Origin: Morococcus cerebrosus
GTDB lineage: Bacteria > Pseudomonadota > Gammaproteobacteria > Burkholderiales > Neisseriaceae
Direction of reading: 5' to 3'
DNA length: 64,000 nt
NCBI RefSeq assembly: GCF_022749515.1
Contig: NZ_CP094242.1
Location: 248,001-312,000 of the forward strand
Shown here in pieces: positions 28,492 through 37,430 of this stretch (positions are counted from its first letter, which is position 1; each line of letters begins with the position of its first letter). The notes under the pieces were generated by a model. It worked only from the letters and a program-made list of their open reading frames with translations, did no database searches and had not been told where the DNA came from. Made by a program: the position numbers and the translations under genes.

Positions 28492-28606
28492 CAGACGCAG
28501 CAAACTTCAGCCGGTTGGCTTTGACGCCGATCCGCCACAACCAATAACAACACAAAACCGCCTGCACACCGCAACGGCAACCGAACACAAAAAAGGAAAA
28601 CAACTC

Positions 28607-29497
28607 ATGAAATGGCTTTTCGCCGCCCTCGTGGCACTCAACATCATCGTCTTCGGCGGCATGATTACGCACCGCCTCAACAACGCCAAATCCCCCAACA
28701 CCGCCGCGCCCGTAGAAGGCGGTGCCCACGAACTCGCACAACCTGAATCCCTGCGCCCGCAGCAAGCCCCCGCGCCTGCCGACAACGCGCAACCCGACTG
28801 GCTGCAAACCGACGAAACACAAGCCGACCTGCCCGAACCCGAATCCGAAGAAGCCATAGCCGAACGCAAGAAAAAAGAAGAAGAGGAACAGGCGCGCCGC
28901 GAAAAAGAAAAAAAAGAACGAGAAGAAAAAGCCCGCCGCGAAAAAGAAAAAGCCGCCGCCGAAAACACCAATCCGAATGCTGCCGCCAACGAAAATCCCG
29001 CCGCCAAAAACGCATCCGCCGCCCGCCAATGTACGTCCAACGCCAGCGTTACCCTGGATGAAGACGACTACCACCGCATCAAAGGCCTGCTGACCCGTTG
29101 GCCGCACGCCGCCAGCCGCACCGTAGAAAAACGCGGCGCATCGAAAGACCACGCCGCCAAAACCTTCCGCGTCGTGCTGCCCGCCGACAGCGAAGCCATG
29201 AACCGCCTCGAAGCGCTCGGCAACAAAGGCTTCAACGGCACGCTTCACAACGGCGAAATCAGCCTCGGCGTCATGAAAAGCCGCTCCTCCGCCCAAGTCC
29301 TCATCTCGCGCCTGTCCGCAGCAGGTTTCGGCGGCGCACGCATCGTCGAACAAGACGACAAAGGCAACGCCGCCGACAGCACCCTCAGCGTCTCCCGCAT
29401 GACCGTCATCTTCATGTCGGTCGATGAAAAGGACGCACAGGAAATCCGCAACATCGTCGGCCGCTACGGCAGCCTGAATATGAAAACCTGCAAATAA
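28607..29497 (+). CDS. SPOR-domain membrane protein with charged coiled coil
   Basis: The 296-residue protein has one N-terminal membrane helix (MKWLFAALVALNIIVFGGMI), a Lys/Glu/Arg-rich coiled coil at about 85-125, a Cys (QCTSNAS), and a C-terminal SPOR-like region (LGVMKSRSSAQVLISRLSAAGFGGARI). SPOR domains bind denuded peptidoglycan at division sites, so a septal or envelope role is inferred. AAAAGGAAAAC precedes the ATG. Neighbours give no further clue. Confidence 0.72.
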   Translation: MKWLFAALVALNIIVFGGMITHRLNNAKSPNTAAPVEGGAHELAQPESLRPQQAPAPADNAQPDWLQTDETQADLPEPESEEAIAERKKKEEEEQARREKEKKEREEKARREKEKAAAENTNPNAAANENPAAKNASAARQCTSNASVTLDEDDYHRIKGLLTRWPHAASRTVEKRGASKDHAAKTFRVVLPADSEAMNRLEALGNKGFNGTLHNGEISLGVMKSRSSAQVLISRLSAAGFGGARIVEQDDKGNAADSTLSVSRMTVIFMSVDEKDAQEIRNIVGRYGSLNMKTCK

Positions 29498-29512
29498 AAC
29501 CCAAAGGTCGTC

Positions 29513-29534
29513 TGAACGTTTTCAGACGACCTTT
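29513..29534 (+). terminator. Compact DUS hairpin after the SPOR gene
   Basis: AAAGGTCGTCTGAACG runs into TTTTCAGACGACCTTTTT, with almost no loop. Confidence 0.75.
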
Positions 29535-29690
29535 TTACAGAAATATAGCCCATTCAAACCATAGAAGCTCCTGCCGTCCTTCCTGTTTGGGTAGAAAGGG
29601 AAGTGAGGGTATTTTCTTAATCAATCCATTTCGGGCGTGAAAGCTTTGCCAAGTGCCTGAGACCGTCAATTCTGAGGAGTGTCCGTATTG

Positions 29691-30347
29691 ATGAAACCCT
29701 TAATCTTCTTGCTTCCCGCCGTGTTATCCCTGCATGCTGCCGCACAGAACTACGTCATTGCCGACGATCGTCTCAGTAGTGGGGTGCTGACGCTTGAGGG
29801 CAGCAATTTTTCCGTCAGTACAGTCAATCCAAACGGCAATGTGTGCGATTACGAAGGCATCGTTCGCAACCGTATTGCCAGCGATGGGGAGGGCTGTGTC
29901 GTGCATTTCAGTTTCAAGCGCGACAGTGTGCGTTTGGACATCCCCGAAACCGCCCGAGAAGCCTGTCAAAACTATTGCGGGCATAATGCTTTTTTCGACA
30001 GGGTTTATTATAAAATGCCGACGGCCTGCGCCCCGAAATATGCAGAAGCGGCAGAGCGGCGTTTCCGGGCTGCCTATCGGGAAAAACGTTTCCGAGAGGC
30101 GGAAAACCTCAAGCGGCAATATCTAAACCAATGCGGCAGATTCCTCTATCTGACCGACTGGATGCGGGTTTTGAATGACTTGGCAGTCAGCTTTAAAAAT
30201 GCCGGAGATAAAGCGGCCTGCCGCAAAACGCTTGCCCCATTGTCCGAATGGCTGCGGGATTATCGGCCAAATTACATCAACGAAACAGATTACAAACGCG
30301 AAGCGTCTGCGGCAAGGTTTAACTTGAAACAGTGTGAAGCGGAATAA
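29691..30347 (+). CDS. Secreted Cys-rich protein of unknown function
   Basis: The 218-residue protein has a signal peptide (MKPLIFLLPAVLSLHAAA). After it come about eight cysteines in two groups, a beta-type N-terminal half (SSGVLTLEGSNFSVSTVNPN, NVCDYEGI, EGCVVHFSF) and a helical C-terminal half (YAEAAERRFRAAYREKRF). The shape recalls lysozyme-inhibitor or LprI-like periplasmic proteins, but no signature is firm. The start at 29691 has GAGGAG 12 bases upstream. The open frame extends to 29679 without support. Confidence 0.6.
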   Translation: MKPLIFLLPAVLSLHAAAQNYVIADDRLSSGVLTLEGSNFSVSTVNPNGNVCDYEGIVRNRIASDGEGCVVHFSFKRDSVRLDIPETAREACQNYCGHNAFFDRVYYKMPTACAPKYAEAAERRFRAAYREKRFREAENLKRQYLNQCGRFLYLTDWMRVLNDLAVSFKNAGDKAACRKTLAPLSEWLRDYRPNYINETDYKREASAARFNLKQCEAE

Positions 30348-30511
30348 AACGAAATTAGCCCAGTATTTTCATATGATGGCCGATATGGTTATCTGAGGTA
30401 TAAAAAGCCATAATATTTCTTAAATACTAAAAAATAGATATTTTCTTCTAAAAAATCCAATTTAAAATTATATTATTTTAATAAAAATCTATTGCTACAT
30501 TCATAAAAAAT

Positions 30512-30552
30512 CACGGGGTCGTCTGAAAAGCGGTTTTTCAGACGACCCCGTG
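30512..30552. terminator. Extended DUS hairpin before nhaC
   Basis: CACGGGGTCGTCTGAAAA and its complement form a 17-18 bp stem around a short loop, the longest DUS stem in the window. It lies in an AT-rich gap between the secreted protein gene and nhaC. Confidence 0.75.
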
Positions 30553-30593
30553 TGCTAAACTTCGTTAAATACACACAAAACAGGCAAAGCAAT

Positions 30594-31982
30594 ATGTTTA
30601 CATTCAAATCACTGCTCGATATGCCGCGCGGAGAAGCTCTTGCCGTCGTCGTGGCGTTAATCGGGGCGATGGGTTACACCATCATTTCGCTGGGCTGGCT
30701 GCCCCATATGTCCATCATTGCCGCCATTACCGTCCTCATCCTCTACGGTCTCGTGCGCGGGTTGAAATATAACGACATGCAAAAAGGCATGGTCGGCGCG
30801 GTGGGGCAGGGCATGGGCGCGATTTACCTGTTTTTTTTCATCGGGTTGATGGTCAGCGCGCTGATGATGAGCGGCGCGATTCCGACGCTGATGTATTACG
30901 GTTTCGGGCTGATTTCCCCCACTTATTTCTATTTCTCCGCCTTTGCGCTCTGTTCCGTCATTGGCGTGTCCATCGGCAGCAGTTTGACCACTTGCGCCAC
31001 CGTCGGCGTTGCCTTTATGGGCATGGCGGCGGCGTTTCATGCCGATTTGGCGATGACGGCGGGCGCGATTGTTTCCGGTGCGTTCTTCGGCGACAAAATG
31101 TCCCCGCTATCCGATACCACGGGCATTTCCGCCTCCATCGTCGGCATTGATTTGTTCGAACACATCAAAAACATGATGTACACCACCATTCCCGCGTGGC
31201 TCATCAGCGCGGCATTGATGCTGTGGCTCTTGCCCAATGTTGCCGCCCACGATTTGAACAGCGTCGAATCCTTCCGCAGCCAGCTTGAAGCGACGGGCTT
31301 GGTACACGGCTATTCGCTGGTTCCGTTTGCGCTGTTGGTCGTGCTGGCGCTGTTGCGCATCAACGCCGTCGTCGCCATGCTCTTCACCATCCTTGCCGCG
31401 CTTGCGGTAACTTATTTCCACAGCACGCCCGACTTGAACCAGCTCGGCACATGGTTTTACGGCGGCTACAAACTCGAAGGCGAAGCGTTTCAAGACATCG
31501 CCAAACTCATTTCGCGCGGCGGTTTGGAAAGCATGTTCTTCACGCAAACCATCGTGATTCTCGGCATGAGTTTGGGCGGATTATTGTTTACGCTCGGCGT
31601 GATTCCGTCGCTGCTGGACGCCATCCGCGCGTTCCTGACTACCGCCGGACGCGCTACATTCAGCGTTGCCGCCACGTCGGTCGGCGTCAATTTCCTCATC
31701 GGCGAACAATATTTGAGTATTTTGCTTTCCGGCGAAACCTTCAAACCCGTGTACGACAAGCTCGGACTGCATTCGCGCAACCTTTCGCGCACGCTGGAAG
31801 ACGCGGGTACGGTCATCAATCCGCTTGTGCCGTGGAGCGTGTGCGGCGTGTTCATCAGCCACGCCCTCGGCGTACCCGTTTGGGAATACCTGCCTTATGC
31901 CTTCTTCTGCTATTTGAGCCTGATTTTGACGCTGCTGTTCGGTTGGACAGGTCTGACGTTGAGCAAGAAAGAAACTGCGTAA
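30594..31982 (+). CDS. nhaC: NhaC-family Na+/H+ antiporter
   Basis: The 462-residue protein has about eleven or twelve membrane helices. The ion-path features GVSIGSSLTTCATVG, ISGAFFGDKMSPLSDTT-like (VSGAFFGDKMSPLSDTTG) and EDAGTVINPLVPWSVCG are typical of NhaC carriers (Na+/H+ or Na+-malate/lactate exchange). The start at 30594 (MFTFKSL) is preceded by AGGCAAAG. The frame is open from 30552 without homology. It is monocistronic between DUS hairpins. Confidence 0.9.
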   Translation: MFTFKSLLDMPRGEALAVVVALIGAMGYTIISLGWLPHMSIIAAITVLILYGLVRGLKYNDMQKGMVGAVGQGMGAIYLFFFIGLMVSALMMSGAIPTLMYYGFGLISPTYFYFSAFALCSVIGVSIGSSLTTCATVGVAFMGMAAAFHADLAMTAGAIVSGAFFGDKMSPLSDTTGISASIVGIDLFEHIKNMMYTTIPAWLISAALMLWLLPNVAAHDLNSVESFRSQLEATGLVHGYSLVPFALLVVLALLRINAVVAMLFTILAALAVTYFHSTPDLNQLGTWFYGGYKLEGEAFQDIAKLISRGGLESMFFTQTIVILGMSLGGLLFTLGVIPSLLDAIRAFLTTAGRATFSVAATSVGVNFLIGEQYLSILLSGETFKPVYDKLGLHSRNLSRTLEDAGTVINPLVPWSVCGVFISHALGVPVWEYLPYAFFCYLSLILTLLFGWTGLTLSKKETA

Positions 31983-31994
31983 AGCAGGGGATAC

Positions 31995-32040
31995 AAAGGT
32001 CGTCTGAAAACCTTCGGCATAGGTTTTCAGACGACCTTTT
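31995..32040. terminator. DUS hairpin between nhaC and FMN reductase gene
   Basis: AAAGGTCGTCTGAAAACC and its complement lie between convergent genes. Confidence 0.75.
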
Positions 32041-32073
32041 TTATGGAAATGCTTTGACGGAATAGATGACGGC

Positions 32074-32640
32074 TTATTTGGGATTTTTCTCGATCAGGGC
32101 GACGAGTTGATCGATATAGCCTTGGACGAAGCTGCGTGCCGATTCGATGAGTTTGCCGTTATCGTCAAACAGAGTAGGGGAGTTGCCGAGGAAGACTTCG
32201 GGCTGTCCGGTCAGCGGCATATTGAAGTAGGACAAGGCGAGGCGCAGGTTTTTTTGCGAGCTGTAACCGCCCATTTTGCCGACGGAATGGCTGATGATGC
32301 CTGCGGGCGTGTTTTTCCATGCGACGTCGGCGTTGGGTTTGGAGCCGATGTCTACCGCGTTTTTCAGACAGGCGGGGACAGTGCGGTTGTTTTCGGAGGT
32401 AACGAACAATACGCCGGCGGAGGCTTTGATGGTTTCGCGGAAGGCAGTGTAGCTTTCGGGCGTGGGGAAGTCGGTTTCGGCGGGGTCGTCGTAGTCGAAA
32501 TTGTAGAGCGGCAAGCCGCCGATTTCGACGATTTGGGCTTCGTAGCCTTCGGGGAACATGGGGATGACGTTTTGCGCCACTTTGCGGGCAAACGAGCCTT
32601 TACGCAGGCTGCCTACTAAAATGCTGACTTTTTTTGCCAT
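32074..32640 (-). CDS. NADPH-dependent FMN reductase family protein
   Basis: The 188-residue flavodoxin-like quinone or chromate reductase type protein has GSLRKGSFARKVA (phosphate-binding loop, residues 10-22), LPLYNFDYD, the FVTSENNRTVPACLKNAVD flavin region and GKMGGYSSQKNLR. Such enzymes reduce quinones, azo dyes or chromate with NAD(P)H to limit redox stress. AGGAGAAAATTC precedes the start. Confidence 0.88.
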   Translation of the reverse strand: MAKKVSILVGSLRKGSFARKVAQNVIPMFPEGYEAQIVEIGGLPLYNFDYDDPAETDFPTPESYTAFRETIKASAGVLFVTSENNRTVPACLKNAVDIGSKPNADVAWKNTPAGIISHSVGKMGGYSSQKNLRLALSYFNMPLTGQPEVFLGNSPTLFDDNGKLIESARSFVQGYIDQLVALIEKNPK

Positions 32641-33035
32641 GAATTTTCTCCTGATTGTGTGAAAATAAAAACGATTCGTAAATTCATTTTAAAATGGGCG
32701 CGGATAACGGTCAAGATTAGGGCATCGCGTTAAGGCGGCTTTATCTACGGGCAGGTCGTACACGCTGAGATTTCGTTTCTTTGCGGTTGTTATGGGAATT
32801 TTGATGAAAATTCAGTTGCTTGAAGACATATCGACAGATGGAAAGCCTTGTTTTTTTCGGATTCACTGTATTCCTTGGGCAACAGTTTTAATTAGATATA
32901 TAACTTTAGTAATTGTTTTATTGCGTGCGAATTGAAACTTACGCATAATGTAAAACATATGCAATATGGGATGGATTTTTGGGTTTGAGAGGCATCCCAC
33001 ATCGAGCATCAATAAAGAAAAAAGAGGGAAAAATC
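32641..33035. other. Gap upstream of pnuC and of the FMN reductase gene
   Basis: This is a 395-base AT-rich divergent promoter region. I see no gene, repeat or DUS in it. Confidence 0.5.
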
Positions 33036-33749
33036 ATGTCATTAGACTGGTGGAAACGCGAATTGTTCGGCGGTTGGACGCATTTCGAAGCGGTGTGGCT
33101 GCTGATGTTTTTGGGGATACAGGCGGTCGTGTTCGTCTTCAATCCCGACTCATGGCTGGCGAGCATTGCGGCGGTAACGGGCATTTTGTGCGTCGTCTTC
33201 GTCGGTAAAGGGAAAATCAGCAATTATTTGTTTGGGCTGATTTCCGTATCGCTGTATGCTTATGTTTCCTATACGTTTAAGCTCTACGGCGAGATGATGC
33301 TGAATTTATTGGTGTATGTGCCTGTCCAGTTTGTCGGTTTCGCTATGTGGCGCAGACATATGGCTCTGGGCGAAACGGCGGAAACGGAGGAAGTGAAGGC
33401 GAAGGCGTTGACGGTCAGGCAGTGGTTGCTGGTGGTTGCCGTGTCCGTTGTGGGGACTTCGGCATATATCGAATGGCTGCACCACTTAGGCAGCGCGTTG
33501 CCGACCCTTGACGGCGTAACGGTCGTCGTGTCGATTGTGGCTCAGGTGTTGATGATTCTGCGCTACCGCGAGCAATGGGCATTGTGGATTGTGGTCAATA
33601 TCCTGACGATTTCGCTGTGGGCTGCGGCATGGTTGAAAAACGGAGAAACGAGCCTGCCGCTTTTGCTGATGTACGTCATGTATTTGTGCAATTCGGTTTA
33701 CGGCTATATCAACTGGACGAAGCTGGTAAAACGGCATTCGGGAAAATAA
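33036..33749 (+). CDS. pnuC: Nicotinamide riboside transporter PnuC
   Basis: The 237-residue, seven-helix inner-membrane carrier for NAD precursors has the family's substrate motifs VPVQFVGFAMW, LRYREQWALWIVVNI and CNSVYGYINW. The start at 33036 (MSLDWW) follows AAAGAGGG. A longer frame from 32979 has no support. A DUS hairpin follows. No NAD-linked neighbour is present. Confidence 0.93.
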   Translation: MSLDWWKRELFGGWTHFEAVWLLMFLGIQAVVFVFNPDSWLASIAAVTGILCVVFVGKGKISNYLFGLISVSLYAYVSYTFKLYGEMMLNLLVYVPVQFVGFAMWRRHMALGETAETEEVKAKALTVRQWLLVVAVSVVGTSAYIEWLHHLGSALPTLDGVTVVVSIVAQVLMILRYREQWALWIVVNILTISLWAAAWLKNGETSLPLLLMYVMYLCNSVYGYINWTKLVKRHSGK

Positions 33750-33771
33750 TTATCAAGCTTCAAAGGTCGTC

Positions 33772-33804
33772 TGAAAATCCGGTATCGGGTTTCAGACGAC
33801 CTTT
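33772..33804 (+). terminator. DUS hairpin after pnuC
   Basis: AAAGGTCGTCTGAAAATCC and the opposite DUS with TTTT follow 22 bases after the stop. Confidence 0.75.
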
Positions 33805-33852
33805 TGTATCCATGCTAAAATCCGCGTTTCTCAAATATTTCAATATGATGCT

Positions 33853-35286
33853 ATGCATACTTCCGATATTGACACAGACGATACGGCTCACGAATACCAC
33901 GCCGACAATCCCGATTTTCCTGCCAAGACCGTTGTGGCGACGCTGTTTATCGGCGCGTTTTTCGGCTATCTCAACGACACGCTTTTAAATGTTGCGCTCA
34001 CGCCGATTATGAAGGACTTCGGGGTCGATAAGACCACCGTCCAATGGCTGACGACGGGCTTTTTGCTGGTGATGGGTGCGTTCACGCCGATTACGGCGGG
34101 CGTGATTCAATGGTTTGAAACGCGCAAGATGGTGTTGTTTACGCAGGCGACGTTTCTGGCGGGTTCGCTGATTTGCGCGTTTGCGCCGACTTTCGGGATT
34201 CTGGTCGTGGGGCGGATGGTGCAGGCGGTGTCTGCCGCGTTTTTCGTGCCGCTCCTGTTTAACGGCGTTTTGTCGATTTACCCGCCGAACAAACGCGGAA
34301 CGGCGATGGGCGTGATTACCATGATGTTCACCGCCGCGCCCGCGATAGGGCCGACGCTGTCGGGCATCATCATCGACCACACGCATTGGCGCGTGCTGTT
34401 CGGCTTTACCGCGCCGTTTATGCTGGCGGCGATGGCGTTGGTGGGCAAGTATCTGACGGTTAATTTGAGCACCATCAGCCGTCCGAAGATTGATATTTTG
34501 TCTGCCGTACTGTCGATTGTTGGCTTCGGCGGGCTGGTGTATGCGAGCAGTAATTTCGCCAGTCTGCCGCTGGCGGAATTTATCCTGCTGTTTGCCGCCT
34601 CCGTCGCGCTGGTGGGCTGGTTTGCATACCGCCAGTCCCGCTTGGCGACGCCGCTGCTGAACCTTCGGGCGTTTGAGTATAAGCAGTTCCGCTACTGCGT
34701 CGTGATTCTGGCGGGCGCGGTATTCCTGTTTTTAGGTTTGGAACTGCTGATGCCGATGTACACGCAGCAGGTGCTGATGCTGACGGGTACGGCGACGGGG
34801 CTGATTCTGATGCCTGCGAGCATCGCTCAAGCGGTTGCCGCGCCTTTGTTCGGCAAACTGCTGGACAAGAAAGGCGGACGGTTTGTCGTGTTGCCCGCCA
34901 CGGTGATGCTGACGGTGTCGCTGGCGGTGTTGTGGCTGTTTTTGCGGATTGACACGCAAGTCATGATGCTGACCGCCATGTTCACGCTGATGGCGGTGTC
35001 TGTATCCGCCTGCGTAACGGGCGAAACCCACGGCTTGAACGCGCTGCCGAAAAAACTCAATCCCCACGGCGCGGCGATTCTGACCACCATCAACCCGCTT
35101 GCCGGCGCGATTGGCGCGGCATTTTTCGTCGGCGCGACCAATATCGGCGAGAAACTGTCCTCCGCCGCCTCGCCGCAACAGGCCATGCTCGACGGCATCC
35201 ATCTGGCGATGGGCAGCGCGCTAGTGTTGGGCGCGGTGATGGTGTTTTTCGCCATGCGCCTGAAACGGCATCAGACAGCGTCGTAA
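33853..35286 (+). CDS. MFS drug efflux transporter, DHA2 family
   Basis: The 477-residue protein has 13-14 membrane helices. Family features are NDTLLNVALTPIMKDFGVD (motif D1-like), TTVQWLTTGFLLVMGAFTP, GRMVQAVSAAFFVPLLF and APAIGPTLSGIIIDHTHWR (motif C). It belongs with EmrB/MdtD/LmrB-type multidrug exporters. No membrane-fusion partner lies beside it, unlike farAB further on. The substrate is unknown. Confidence 0.88.
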   Translation: MHTSDIDTDDTAHEYHADNPDFPAKTVVATLFIGAFFGYLNDTLLNVALTPIMKDFGVDKTTVQWLTTGFLLVMGAFTPITAGVIQWFETRKMVLFTQATFLAGSLICAFAPTFGILVVGRMVQAVSAAFFVPLLFNGVLSIYPPNKRGTAMGVITMMFTAAPAIGPTLSGIIIDHTHWRVLFGFTAPFMLAAMALVGKYLTVNLSTISRPKIDILSAVLSIVGFGGLVYASSNFASLPLAEFILLFAASVALVGWFAYRQSRLATPLLNLRAFEYKQFRYCVVILAGAVFLFLGLELLMPMYTQQVLMLTGTATGLILMPASIAQAVAAPLFGKLLDKKGGRFVVLPATVMLTVSLAVLWLFLRIDTQVMMLTAMFTLMAVSVSACVTGETHGLNALPKKLNPHGAAILTTINPLAGAIGAAFFVGATNIGEKLSSAASPQQAMLDGIHLAMGSALVLGAVMVFFAMRLKRHQTAS

Positions 35287-35306
35287 CGCGTACTGGGAAT
35301 GTGTGA

Positions 35307-35353
35307 AAAGGTCGTCTGAAACCATGTGATTATAGGTTTCAGACGACCTTTTT
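35307..35353 (+). terminator. DUS hairpin after the MFS gene
   Basis: AAAAGGTCGTCTGAAACC and its complement are followed by TTTTTG. Confidence 0.75.
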
Positions 35354-35478
35354 GTGTTTTATGGTGGATGAACGTGAGTCCGAGATAAGCAAACAATTTC
35401 CCTTTAAATACAAAAAATTTTCTTGATAAGTAAATTCAACGGGCGACAGGTAGGGCGCGGCAATACCTGCCGCGGATC

Positions 35479-35572
35479 GTAGCGTGGGCTTTGCCCACGG
35501 GATTGATGGCTTGGTTTCCGAGTCGGGCGATAAATAGTGTTATTTTTTTCGTGGGCGGAGCCCACGCTACGG
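35479..35572. repeat. Inverted pair of GTAGCGTGGGC hairpin repeats
   Basis: Unit 35479-35500 (GTAGCGTGGGCTTTGCCCAC and one more G) and unit 35550-35572 (CGTGGGCGGAGCCCACGCTA and CGG) face each other 49 bases apart. Each unit is itself a hairpin. Together they form a composite palindrome like those near 16923-16990 and 41915-41976. Confidence 0.7.
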
Positions 35573-35579
35573 CTGGGGT

Positions 35580-35625
35580 GAGGTCGTCTGAAATCATAGG
35601 GTTACGATTTTCAGACGACCTTTTT
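35580..35625. repeat. DUS inverted pair
   Basis: AGGTCGTCTGAAATC and the opposite DUS with TTTTTA, far from any gene end. It sits right beside the palindromic repeat pair. Confidence 0.7.
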
Positions 35626-35968
35626 ATATTTAAAACTACACATGACTACATTTTTAAATATTGTTATTGTTGTTTTTAAATGAGAGTGTTGTTCTGGTTC
35701 TGGTCGTCTGAAAAGGGAGTAGGTGGAAAATAGGGCGGTTTGGGCGATTTGGATGCCTATTTTCTTGTTTGAATAAAAATTCCTGATAAATGAATTAATT
35801 ATATTTGTTTTTAAGATGGATTGTTTAAAAACGTTCTGATTGGTTGATGGCGATGTAGGCTTTTTCAGCTAAGGATTTGGGGCGTTTTGAGGCGGGAGTT
35901 TGGGGTTTTGTTTCTGAAGTATTGTTTATTAATGATTGAATTTTTTAAAAATATTTTAGAAAAAGTAT

Positions 35969-35997
35969 TTGACAGCCTGAAAATTATTTTTTAAATT
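35969..35997 (+). promoter_or_regulatory. Candidate promoter upstream of small ORF in prp leader region
   Basis: TTGACA, a 17-base spacer and TAAATT. The -35 is perfect and the -10 weak. It would drive the small ORF at 36044 and perhaps the prp genes. Confidence 0.4.
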
Positions 35998-36043
35998 TGT
36001 CCATACTTATAAAAACTACATAGCACTACAAAGGAACCCTATC

Positions 36044-36139
36044 ATGAATCTGTACCAAACTTCTCCGTCTTGTTATAGATCGTCTTCTATCTCTGCCGCA
36101 TCCGTCGTCGTCTGCTTTTGGGCAGTCGCGGCGGTCTGA
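36044..36139 (+). CDS. Small ORF (31 residues), possible leader peptide upstream of prpB
   Basis: ATG is preceded by AAAGGAAC at a normal distance. The peptide starts MNLYQTSPSCY and ends SAASVVVCFWAVAAV, with five Val and seven Ser. The stop is followed by two short hairpins (CCCG/CGGG at about 36150 and TCCGCA/TGCGGA at about 36164-36179). The layout recalls a peptide-controlled leader. The Val run overlaps a truncated DUS (GTCGTCTG), so composition may be accidental. The rest of 35626-36473 holds only one DUS (about 36353) and AT-rich sequence. Confidence 0.4.
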   Translation: MNLYQTSPSCYRSSSISAASVVVCFWAVAAV

Positions 36140-36473
36140 CGGCTCTTCGCCCGAATCGGGGTTTCCGCATTTCTGCGGACGGTTTGGGTTTTGAAAATTC
36201 TGTCTTTCCAGCTTTATTTCCTTTCCGAATTTAAAAATTATTAAAAATTTCTTATACCTCCACCTTAACCGAATTGTTTGTATTGAATTTTTTAACTGAT
36301 TGTTTTTATTGATTTTGATTTTTTAGACGGCCTGATGGATTTGGGTTTTGAAAGGTCGTCTGAAAACGGTTTTACAAGCATTGTTTCTTTTTGAACGGTT
36401 CGTTTCAGGTTTTGCGGAAACCGGGCCGCTGAGTCGATACTGAAAAAAATCTAATCTACAAAGGAGAAATATC

Positions 36474-37349
36474 ATGAGCCAACTTTCTGCCGGCACCCGT
36501 TTCCGCCAAGCTGTGAAGGAGTCGAATCCCCTAGCCGTGGTCGGTTGTGTAAACGCTTATTTTGCGCGGCTGGCGACGCAGAGCGGGTTTAAGGCGGTGT
36601 ATCTATCGGGCGGCGGCGTGGCGGCCTGTTCGTGCGGGATTCCGGATTTGGGCATCACCACGATGGAGGATGTGCTGATTGATGCGCGGCGGATTACGGA
36701 CAATGTGGATACGCCTTTGCTGGTGGACATCGATGTCGGCTGGGGCGGGGCGTTCAATATCGCGCGCACGATTCGCAACTTCGAGCGTGCGGGCGTGGCG
36801 GCGGTGCATATCGAAGACCAGGTGGCGCAGAAGCGTTGCGGGCATCGTCCGAACAAGGCCATTGTTTCTAAGGATGAAATGGTTGACCGCATTAAAGCCG
36901 CCGTGGATGCGCGCGTGGATGAGAATTTTGTGATTATGGCGCGGACGGACGCGCTGGCGGTGGAAGGTTTGGATGCCGCCATCGAGCGGGCGCAGGCTTG
37001 CGTGGAAGCGGGCGCGGACATGATTTTCCCCGAAGCGATGACGGATTTGGCGATGTACCGGCAATTTGCGGACGCGGTGAAAGTGCCCGTGTTGGCGAAC
37101 ATTACCGAATTTGGCGCGACGCCGCTTTATACGCAGCGCGAGCTGGCGGACAACGGCGTGTCGCTGGTGCTGTATCCGCTGTCGTCGTTCCGCGCCGCGA
37201 GCAAGGCCGCGCTGAATGTTTATGAGGCGATTATGCGCGACGGCACGCAGGCGGCGGTGGTCAATACCATGCAGACCCGCGCCGAGCTTTACGAGCATTT
37301 GAATTATCACGACTTCGAACAGAAGCTGGATAAATTGTTTCAGAAGTAA
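36474..37349 (+). CDS. prpB: 2-methylisocitrate lyase
   Basis: The 291-residue enzyme splits 2-methylisocitrate into pyruvate and succinate, the last step of the methylcitrate cycle that burns propionyl-CoA. It shows the ICL/PEPM family sites [19 protein letters not shown] (Mg binding), the loop [12 protein letters not shown] with the catalytic Cys, and [23 protein letters not shown] precedes the ATG. It is the first gene of the prp cluster. Confidence 0.96.
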   Translation: MSQLSAGTRFRQAVKESNPLAVVGCVNAYFARLATQSGFKAVYLSGGGVAACSCGIPDLGITTMEDVLIDARRITDNVDTPLLVDIDVGWGGAFNIARTIRNFERAGVAAVHIEDQVAQKRCGHRPNKAIVSKDEMVDRIKAAVDARVDENFVIMARTDALAVEGLDAAIERAQACVEAGADMIFPEAMTDLAMYRQFADAVKVPVLANITEFGATPLYTQRELADNGVSLVLYPLSSFRAASKAALNVYEAIMRDGTQAAVVNTMQTRAELYEHLNYHDFEQKLDKLFQK

Positions 37350-37430
37350 AAAACCGTTTTCAGACGACCCCCAACCTTGAATAGGTCGTCTGAAAACACA
37401 AAACCCATAAAAACACAAAGGAGAAATACC

